From the NCBI GenBank assembly GCA_013314735.1, contig JABUFD010000006.1, positions 100,998 to 164,997 on the forward strand: DNA of 64,000 nt, given 5' to 3'. Below are positions 53,690 to 59,919 of this stretch, one piece after another. Under the pieces are notes generated by a model. It saw only the letters and a list, made by a program, of their open reading frames with translations, did not search any database and was not told where the DNA came from. Position numbers and translations under genes: made by a program. The first letter of the stretch is position 1, and each line of letters begins with the position of its first letter. The DNA comes from Anaerolineae bacterium. Lineage in GTDB: Bacteria > Chloroflexota > Anaerolineae > Anaerolineales > Anaerolineaceae.

Positions 53690-55762
53690 ATGAGCGGTCA
53701 GCTGGTCGTCTCACTTTGTAAAACATTCCAGAAAGAAATTGAAGCGATTGTCCGGGCTGGCGAATGGCAGAATGTACAATTCCACTTTTTACCTGAGATT
53801 TGCCGGTATCCCCATTTAAGCGCCCACGCGGCCGGTGAGCTTCAGCAGTACCAGGAGCGGCCGGGAGTTGAACTGATTACCATCGGCTGTTACCTGGGTT
53901 GCCTTAAGGGGGAGCAAAACCCAACCCGCGCCGGATACTGCCAGTTGCATTCCTGCCTGGAAATGATCCATCCATCACCATGGATCAGCCAGATGATATG
54001 GGAAAATTGCTACCTGATCACACCCGGCTGGCTTGATCACTGGCAGGAACAATTGGCGAACTGGGGATTGGACCAGAAAACGGCGCGGGCGATGTACCAG
54101 GAAAGCACAAAAAAGATCGTTTTATTGGATACCTTTACGGTTGCAGAAAGCCGCCGGCAATTGGAATCGTTGGGAAATTATCTGGCACTGCCTGTGGAGG
54201 TAATCCCGGTGGGGACGGAGTACCTGTGCCTGTATCTGGGAAAGATCATTCACGAATGGATGAATCGGCAGAATGTTGCCGATTTGCTTGCCACCCGGAA
54301 CGAAGCCAACCGTATTTCGGCGGATTATGCCATGGCGATGGATCTGCTCACCAACCTTGCTCAAATCCGGGAGGAAGACAAGGCGATTGTGGTGGTGCTG
54401 GATCTTTTTACCATGCTGTTTTCAGCTGGCAGCGTTTTGTACTTCCCGGTACAGGACGGACGGGTTGCCTTGCGGGGCGACCATACCATCTCATCCCACC
54501 GGCTTTCAGAGCTGGAAAGCTGGATCAAGAATACTCCTGGGGTCCTGGAAGAAAACCACTCCGGGACTGGTTTCAGGCTGCGCCTGGAACACCATCACAC
54601 AACAGTGGGCGTTGTGGAAGTGGATGGTTTGATGATGCCGCAATACCGCGATCGATATGCGAACCTGGCAGCGTCAATCGCCGGTTTGTGCGGCCTGGCG
54701 ATTAATAACGCGCGCATGTATCAGCAGCTGCAGCAAGCGCAATTATCCGCGCTCGATGCGCATGAAGCATCAGAAACCTTGCGCAGGGTGCTTTCCAGAC
54801 TGGTTTCCCAGCGCGGCCTGAATGCGGTGTTAAAGGAGGCATTGACATCCCTGAATGAGATCACCGGATATGCGTATGCTGCCATATACATTGTAACCGG
54901 GTCGGCCTGCACCTTCCGGGAAGGGATGATGTCTGTTGGCGGAGAGGGATTGGTACCCTATGTACCACCGCCCTCCTGTTCCTGTTTCCCCGCTGTTGAA
55001 CTTGCTGATGCTGGAGACTTCCTGCTGGATGGGGACGATGCAGCGGGCACGGTTTTTCCGGCGATCGAGGCCGATGAAGTCAGAATCATTCCCCTGGCAG
55101 CGCATGAACGGCGGCTGGGGTGCATTTTCTATGCTGCCCCACAGGGCGAGAACCGGCTGACGGCACGCCCGAATTTTCTGGAGGCATTTGGCAACGAGGT
55201 ATCGATTGCGGTGGATAATGCGCTGTTGTTTGCGGAAGTGGAAGAGCTCGCAACGCGCGATGGCCTGACCGGGCTGCTTAATCGGCGTTACTTCTACGAC
55301 CTTGCCAGGATGGAATTTAACCGATCACGGCGTTACTCGAGCCCGTTATCGGGAATAATGATGGATATTGATCATTTCAAGCAGGTGAATGATACATATG
55401 GTCATCCGGCAGGTGACTTGGTTCTGGTGCAAATATCCGAGACCACCCGGCGCGCGATTCGCTCAGCAGACCTGGTGGGCCGTTATGGTGGGGAGGAATT
55501 TGTTTTGCTCCTGCCAGAAACCAATCGACAGGAAGCACTGGCGCTGGGAGAGCGGATGCGACAGGTGATTGAGCACAGCCAATTTCAAATGAATGATACG
55601 AAAACGATCACACTCACTGTCAGCCTGGGCATTGCTGAAATCGATGCGTCAACGGCCTCGATCGACGAACTGTTGGCAAACTGTGATGAGGCGCTGTATC
55701 GGGCGAAACAATCCGGCAGAAACCGGACCATGGTGTATGACCCGCAATGGAAAAACGGGTAA
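53690..55762 (+). CDS. DUF1638-like / GAF / GGDEF protein (predicted diguanylate cyclase)
   Basis: A 690-residue protein. Residues ~1-165 resemble DUF1638, a family often encoded beside corrinoid methyltransferases: a LVVSLCKTFQKEIEAIV start, FLPEICR, a Cys-rich HSCLEMIH region, and the YLITPGWLDHW motif. This match is from memory of the motif and needs a profile search. Residues ~215-350 and ~365-520 look like two GAF domains. The C terminus is a complete GGDEF domain: TRDGLTGLLNRRYFYD, DIDHFKQVNDTYGH, and the active-site loop RYGGEEFVLLL near residue 600. It should make cyclic di-GMP. It starts 6 bases after the UroD-like stop, with GAGG 4 bases before the ATG. Confidence 0.85.
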   Translation: MSGQLVVSLCKTFQKEIEAIVRAGEWQNVQFHFLPEICRYPHLSAHAAGELQQYQERPGVELITIGCYLGCLKGEQNPTRAGYCQLHSCLEMIHPSPWISQMIWENCYLITPGWLDHWQEQLANWGLDQKTARAMYQESTKKIVLLDTFTVAESRRQLESLGNYLALPVEVIPVGTEYLCLYLGKIIHEWMNRQNVADLLATRNEANRISADYAMAMDLLTNLAQIREEDKAIVVVLDLFTMLFSAGSVLYFPVQDGRVALRGDHTISSHRLSELESWIKNTPGVLEENHSGTGFRLRLEHHHTTVGVVEVDGLMMPQYRDRYANLAASIAGLCGLAINNARMYQQLQQAQLSALDAHEASETLRRVLSRLVSQRGLNAVLKEALTSLNEITGYAYAAIYIVTGSACTFREGMMSVGGEGLVPYVPPPSCSCFPAVELADAGDFLLDGDDAAGTVFPAIEADEVRIIPLAAHERRLGCIFYAAPQGENRLTARPNFLEAFGNEVSIAVDNALLFAEVEELATRDGLTGLLNRRYFYDLARMEFNRSRRYSSPLSGIMMDIDHFKQVNDTYGHPAGDLVLVQISETTRRAIRSADLVGRYGGEEFVLLLPETNRQEALALGERMRQVIEHSQFQMNDTKTITLTVSLGIAEIDASTASIDELLANCDEALYRAKQSGRNRTMVYDPQWKNG

Positions 55763-55800
55763 TCTGATGCAGGAAAACCCGGATTGCCGTGCCCCGGGTA

Positions 55801-55831
55801 TCAAAAAGCAGACCGCCAATTTGGCGGTCTG
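55801..55831 (-). terminator. terminator hairpin between converging genes
   Basis: Perfect arms CAGACCGCCAA (55809-55819) and TTGGCGGTCTG (55821-55831) with a central T. On the minus strand the stem is followed by CTTTTTGA, so it best serves the secreted-protein gene; it may also stop the operon coming from the other side. Confidence 0.65.
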
Positions 55832-55879
55832 TTGAGTATACGGTTACTTACCCCAATTGCATTGCGCAGGAAAGAGATT

Positions 55880-56623
55880 TCAGGAATCAGTATCATCATA
55901 GGGGAGGCCGAACATGCCGCCGTGGGGCATGCGTCCGCCGCGTCCACCGCGCTCACCACCGAAGCCGAAGGGCATGCCCATGCCGAAACCATCTTCGCCG
56001 AACTGGTTCTCGCGCCACTGCTGTGCCTGTTCTTCGGTGATCAGGCCCTGTTCGAGCGCCTGCTCAATCACCTCGTCGCGGGTTTCACCGAGGATCGACT
56101 GCCATTCTTCGAGGGTCAGCCCCAGTTTCTCCAGCAGGGTTGATTGCCACAGGCCGTGCAGGGCACTGCGGTTGGCCTGGCGTTCTTCGCGCAGGGCGAT
56201 CATCTCATCCAGGCGGGTTTTCATCTGTTCGGCCTGTTCTTCGGTGATCTTGCCGTCGGCCACGCCCTGGTCGATCACGGCAATTTCAGCGGTTCGGAAC
56301 ATGTCCTTGATCTCGTCATCGCTGAAGCCGGCCTCGGAGAGCACGGTTTCCAGCCGCTGTCGCTCCTCAATGGCTGTCTGCAGGTCCTCGAGTGCGATAC
56401 CGCTCTGGTCGGCGATACTCTGCAGGAAGATTTCACCGCCGTAGCGCCAGGCCTGGCGGCGGTTATAGGGGAAGCACTCCCCGGGCAGCACTTCCTCCGG
56501 GTCTTCGGGGGTGATCTCATCGGCATGCACCGTGCCTTCCACCGCGAAGAAGCTGATCAATCCCACCGCCAGAACAGCAGCAGCGAGCATGGTCAGGGTG
56601 AGCCATTTGTTGTTGGTTTTCAT
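55880..56623 (-). CDS. secreted Glu/Gln-rich protein with a Gly/Met/His-rich tail
   Basis: A 247-residue protein starting at 56623 (AAAGGA 7 bases upstream). The N terminus is a signal peptide or anchor (WLTLTMLAAAVLAVGLISFF). The middle is helical with repeats of the type GKITEEQAEQMKTRLDEM and GLITEEQAQQW, similar to DUF2680/YckD-like and some CpxP-like exported proteins. The last ~35 residues are Gly/Met/His/Arg-rich (GFGMGMPFGFGG, GGRMPHGGMFG). It may bind metal or buffer envelope stress; this is inference. Its promoter shares repeats with the two-component operon near 38.2 kb, making it a probable target of that system. Confidence 0.75.
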   Translation of the reverse strand: MKTNNKWLTLTMLAAAVLAVGLISFFAVEGTVHADEITPEDPEEVLPGECFPYNRRQAWRYGGEIFLQSIADQSGIALEDLQTAIEERQRLETVLSEAGFSDDEIKDMFRTAEIAVIDQGVADGKITEEQAEQMKTRLDEMIALREERQANRSALHGLWQSTLLEKLGLTLEEWQSILGETRDEVIEQALEQGLITEEQAQQWRENQFGEDGFGMGMPFGFGGERGGRGGRMPHGGMFGLPYDDTDS

Positions 56624-56656
56624 GGTTTCGTCCTTTCTGCTAAGCAAAATGTTGAT

Positions 56657-56716
56657 GCTTTTATCTTGCCACAGCATTGTAAAGGCACCGTAAAGGCCGT
56701 GTAAAACTGGTTAAAA
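56657..56716 (-). promoter_or_regulatory. promoter with three 11-bp-spaced TGTAAA-like repeats
   Basis: Plus-strand TGTAAA (56678-56683), CGTAAA (56689-56694) and TGTAAA (56700-56705) are exactly 11 bases apart, with a weaker TTAAAA at 56711. The adjoining GCTTTTATCTTGCCACAGCA block matches the response-regulator promoter near 38.2 kb almost base for base. On the minus strand GATAAA (56660-56665), 12 bases from the nearest repeat, may be the -10 box. Confidence 0.65.
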
Positions 56717-56863
56717 AGTGGTTCTCGCGGCACCGGCGGGGATGATGGTTCATTGATGGCTCATTGTTTTCTTGGGAAATTGAAAAAAGTAAAATAAAGT
56801 AACGGTTATATTGTAATAATTCAAATTATATTCTTAAATTATTGAATTAAATCAAATATACTA

Positions 56864-56891
56864 TTGACATTTGTAATGTTTGTGATAAACT
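56864..56891 (+). promoter_or_regulatory. strong promoter of the structured leader and small protein
   Basis: TTGACA (56864-56869), 16-base spacer, TAAACT (56886-56891) with TG one base upstream of the hexamer (extended -10). The upstream ~50 bases are very AT-rich, like an UP element. The predicted start is near 56898. Confidence 0.75.
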
Positions 56892-56897
56892 AGAGTC

Positions 56898-57051
56898 AAG
56901 AAAGCGAAACACGGGCAGCGGAATGGAAGGCCACCGCCCGGATGGAAGTCAGAATACGGATAGAAAGCGAAACAGCAGTCCCGTTCCCGGGAGTTGGAAG
57001 GCCCGGGAACGGCGGCTTCAGGCCGCAGGCTGCCAGGAAAGGAGCCAGATC
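56898..57051 (+). ncRNA. structured GGA-rich 5' leader with two related hairpin units
   Basis: The predicted leader of about 154 bases holds two units, each with AGAAAGCGAAACA (56899-56911 and 56962-56974) followed by a hairpin whose loop contains TGGAAGG (56924-56930 and 56995-57001). The second stem is perfect: CCGTTCCCGGG (56981-56991) with CCCGGGAACGG (57002-57012). The first is weaker, with CGGGC (56912-56916) and GCCCG (56936-56940). At least seven GGA triplets are present. It may be a regulatory leader or a small RNA; no known riboswitch class is recognised. Confidence 0.45.
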
Positions 57052-57207
57052 ATGCAAAACCTTTGGGATGTGAACACTGCCCGTGCGCACGTGGCGGAAC
57101 GCCACGCCGTTTTGGCCGGGAACCTGGTTCCGGCAGCCGCACGCAATCCGCGCAAAGAGCTGCTGAAGCGGCTGCGGACACGCTTTTTAAGCCTGTTCTG
57201 GTTATAA
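57052..57207 (+). CDS. small basic protein (51 residues), unknown function
   Basis: Starts at ATG 57052, with GGAG 8 bases upstream, after the structured leader. The protein begins MQNLWDVNTARAHVAERHAV and ends with a strongly basic, amphipathic tail (RKELLKRLRTRFLSLFWL). It contains no cysteine and no membrane segment of normal length; the tail could bind RNA or lie on the membrane. No family is recognised. The strong promoter and following terminator argue that it is a real transcription unit. Confidence 0.5.
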   Translation: MQNLWDVNTARAHVAERHAVLAGNLVPAAARNPRKELLKRLRTRFLSLFWL

Positions 57208-57312
57208 ACCCGCGCTCCATTGCAGGTGACGATGAACGAAAAACTATGGTTCTCCTCCAATACGGATGGCGCTGATTGACCGCCGCCGGGTGAAATGTTC
57301 ATCGAGTTGACA

Positions 57313-57350
57313 CAACAAGCCAGCCTCTCCCGCTGGCTTGTTGGTTTCCT
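57313..57350 (+). terminator. terminator after the small-protein gene
   Basis: Perfect 12-bp arms CAACAAGCCAGC (57313-57324) and GCTGGCTTGTTG (57332-57343), then GTTTCCT; the T-run is short. The rest of the stretch from 57208 to 57551 has no plausible gene. Confidence 0.6.
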
Positions 57351-57516
57351 GCACTGCATCCGGCGGGATTGTAAAGATTGCTGAAAGCCTTCGGGAGGGC
57401 CCTTGCGCCAGGGATGGTTTCAGCGCACAATCAAAAGCGGCCCCTGTTTTGAATAAGAAGCACATTAACAACGGCGCCCGGGATATAAAATCTTCGTTAA
57501 TTCTGCCGCCAAACTA

Positions 57517-57545
57517 TTGACGCGTGCCCCGCGCTCTCATACTAT
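57517..57545 (+). promoter_or_regulatory. leaderless promoter of the dnaJ-like gene
   Basis: TTGACG (57517-57522), 17-base spacer, TACTAT (57540-57545), then exactly 6 bases to the ATG at 57552. No Shine-Dalgarno is present. No CIRCE-type heat-shock operator was seen. Confidence 0.65.
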
Positions 57546-57551
57546 TAATAC

Positions 57552-58496
57552 ATGGAATATCGTGATTACTACAAAACCCTCGGCGTTGAACGCAGCGCCA
57601 GCCAGGAAGATATTAAAAGCGCGTATCGAAAACTGGCGATGAAATACCACCCTGACCGCAACCCCGGCGATAAAAAAGCCGAGGAAACCTTCAAGGATAT
57701 CAATGAAGCCTACCAGGTGCTGGGTACCGAAGAAACCCGCAAGAAATATGACCAGCTGGGTTCCTCATACCAGAACTGGCAGCAGCGCGGTGGCAGCAGC
57801 AATGACTTCAACTGGCAGGATTGGTTCAGCCAGGGCGCCCAGCCCGGCGGCGGCCGCTATACCTATACCACCGATGCCGGCGACCTGGGGGATTTCTCGG
57901 ATTTCTTTATGCGCATTTTTGGCATGGGTGGCATGGGCGGACAGGGCTTTTCCAGCCAGGGTTTCGGAGGCGATCCGTTCTCGCAGGGGCGTACGCAGCG
58001 CCGCCCGCAGCACTATGAGCAGCCGGTGGAAATTAGCCTCTACGAAGCCTACCACGGCGCCAACCGCGCCTTTGTGGTGGACAACAACCGCCGCATCAAT
58101 GTCAAAATTCCGGCCGGTGCCAAAACCGGTACCAAAGTACGGGTGGCTGGCGCAGCCCCGGGTGGGGCTGACCTGTACCTGAAAATGCGTGTGGCCGATG
58201 ACCCCGTCTTTTCCCGTGAGGGTGACGACCTGACCTGCGAGATCAGCGTGGACCTGTTCACGGCGGTGCTGGGCGGCAAGACCGAAGTAAAAACGATGGA
58301 CGGCAGTGTGCAATTGAATATACCGGCTGGTACCCAGAACGGCGCGAAAATCCGCCTGAAAGGCAAAGGAATGCCCAAACGGCGGCCTGCCGGGCAGTAT
58401 GGTGATTTGTACGCGGTGGTTTCCGTGAAATTACCGCAGCGCCTGAGCGCGAAGCAGAAAAAATTGTTCGAAGAACTGCGCGAACTTTCTGCCTGA
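57552..58496 (+). CDS. cbpA: DnaJ-family co-chaperone without zinc finger (CbpA-like)
   Basis: A 314-residue J-protein. Residues 1-70 are the J domain, with YYKTLGVERSASQEDIKSAYRKLAMKYHPDRNPGD (in pieces), including the H-P-D motif that stimulates DnaK ATPase. A Gly/Phe/Ser/Gln-rich linker follows (about 75-155). The C-terminal substrate-binding region begins with QPVEISLYEAYHGA and continues directly to VDNNRRINVKIPAGAKTG without the four CxxCxGxG repeats, which makes it type II (CbpA/DnaJ2-like). No dnaK or grpE lies nearby. A leaderless promoter stands directly before it. Confidence 0.9.
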   Translation: MEYRDYYKTLGVERSASQEDIKSAYRKLAMKYHPDRNPGDKKAEETFKDINEAYQVLGTEETRKKYDQLGSSYQNWQQRGGSSNDFNWQDWFSQGAQPGGGRYTYTTDAGDLGDFSDFFMRIFGMGGMGGQGFSSQGFGGDPFSQGRTQRRPQHYEQPVEISLYEAYHGANRAFVVDNNRRINVKIPAGAKTGTKVRVAGAAPGGADLYLKMRVADDPVFSREGDDLTCEISVDLFTAVLGGKTEVKTMDGSVQLNIPAGTQNGAKIRLKGKGMPKRRPAGQYGDLYAVVSVKLPQRLSAKQKKLFEELRELSA

Positions 58497-58600
58497 ACCA
58501 ACTTTTTTCAACCTGGCATTGTGACCTGCGGCGGATTCCGGCTTCAACCCATCCCGACCGCGGTACAGTGAAACCCCGAACGAACCTTGTGAGGTGTATG

Positions 58601-59824
58601 ATGATGCGATCCCGAAATTTTATACTCTTTCTTTTCAGTATTGTGCTGCTGACCGCAATGGCATGCAGCTTTACGGCCCTGCCATTCAACCTGCTGACCA
58701 GCAGCAGTGTTGAGGTGACCCCGGAAGTGGCGGTGGTCGAAGAACTGGTGGTGCCCGCACCCGAAGTGTCTGCCCCGATCGTGGCGGACTTTGCCTCGGC
58801 GGATGCCTTCAACGCGCTCGCTTCCGGCATCTATGAAACCTATTCCCCCGGGGTGGTATCGATCCTGGTATGGACTGATTTCGGGAACGGCTCCGGCAGC
58901 GGGTTTGTCTATGACAAACAGGGGCATATCGTCACCAACAACCATGTGGTCGAAGGTGCCACCCAGGTGGAAGTGGACTTCCAGTCCGGCCTCAAGGTGT
59001 GGGCGGATGTGATTGCCACCGACCCGGATTCGGACCTGGCGGTGCTCAAGGTGGATGTCCCGGCCGATGCGCTGGTGCCGCTGACTTTGGGCAGTTCGGA
59101 AGACCTCAAGGTAGGCGATACCGTGCTGGCGATTGGCAACCCCTACGGCCTGGTGGGTACAATGACGACCGGGATTGTGTCCGCCAAGGGCCGCACGATG
59201 GAGTCGCAGCGCCTGTCAACTTCCGGCGGCTATTTCTCCACCGGTGACATCATCCAGACCGATGCCACCATCAACCCCGGCAATTCTGGCGGCCCGTTGC
59301 TGAACCTGAAGGGCGAAGTGATCGGCATCAACCGTGCCATCCAGACCTCCGGCCTTTCCACCACCGGTGATCCGGTCAACACCGGGATTGGCTTCGCGAT
59401 CTCGGTGGATATCGTCAAGCGCGTGGTGCCGGTGCTGATCGCGGAAGGTGCGTATGAATATCCCTACCTGGGCATTTCCGCGCTGGAGCAGCTCAACCTG
59501 CTGCAGATGGAACTGCTGGGGATCACCAACAACACCGGTGCATACGTGACCGATGTGGTGCCCGGCAGCCCGGCAGACGTTGCCGGCGTGCGCGGCGCCA
59601 CCCCGACCCTGGTGGATTACCAGGGTCAGCAGGTACAGATGCCCACCGGCGGTGACCTGATCCTGGCGATTGATGATCGGCCGGTGCAGGTGTTCGGCGA
59701 TCTATTGAGTTACGTGCTGCTCAACAAGCAGCCCGGCGACACCGTTACCCTGACTGTACTGCGCGGCACCGAAACCCTGCAGCTTGACCTGGTGCTGGGC
59801 AGCCGCAGCAATACCGGCAATTGA
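58601..59824 (+). CDS. HtrA/DegP-like serine protease, lipoprotein or membrane-anchored
   Basis: A 407-residue S1C protease. The N terminus (FILFLFSIVLLTAMACS) is a signal with a lipobox-like LTAMAC. The catalytic triad is visible: His in IVTNNHVVEGA (about residue 113), Asp in DPDSDLAVLKV (about 142), Ser in NPGNSGGPLLNL (about 228). A C-terminal PDZ domain follows (YPYLGISAL to GDLILAIDDRPV). It should degrade or refold damaged proteins outside the cytoplasm. Three ATG codons in a row (58598, 58601, 58604) follow GAGG; the middle one has the best spacing. It follows the J-protein gene on the same strand by about 100 bases, a natural grouping of quality-control genes. Confidence 0.9.
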   Translation: MMRSRNFILFLFSIVLLTAMACSFTALPFNLLTSSSVEVTPEVAVVEELVVPAPEVSAPIVADFASADAFNALASGIYETYSPGVVSILVWTDFGNGSGSGFVYDKQGHIVTNNHVVEGATQVEVDFQSGLKVWADVIATDPDSDLAVLKVDVPADALVPLTLGSSEDLKVGDTVLAIGNPYGLVGTMTTGIVSAKGRTMESQRLSTSGGYFSTGDIIQTDATINPGNSGGPLLNLKGEVIGINRAIQTSGLSTTGDPVNTGIGFAISVDIVKRVVPVLIAEGAYEYPYLGISALEQLNLLQMELLGITNNTGAYVTDVVPGSPADVAGVRGATPTLVDYQGQQVQMPTGGDLILAIDDRPVQVFGDLLSYVLLNKQPGDTVTLTVLRGTETLQLDLVLGSRSNTGN

Positions 59825-59860
59825 TCCATATCGTCATTAGCGAACATGTGAACAATAACA

Positions 59861-59901
59861 GCCTCCCGAAACCATCGGGAGGCTGTGTGTGTTTTTTTTT
59901 T
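59861..59901 (+). terminator. intrinsic terminator of the htrA-like gene
   Basis: Arms GCCTCCCGA (59861-59869) and TCGGGAGGC (59875-59883) with a 5-base loop, then TGTGTGTG and ten T (59892-59901). Confidence 0.85.
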
Positions 59902-59919
59902 GGCCAGGCAGGCGCGGAT

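Noticed and set aside
57490..57551. CIRCE heat-shock operator before the J-protein gene
   Set aside because: The TTAGCACTC/GAGTGCTAA pattern is absent.
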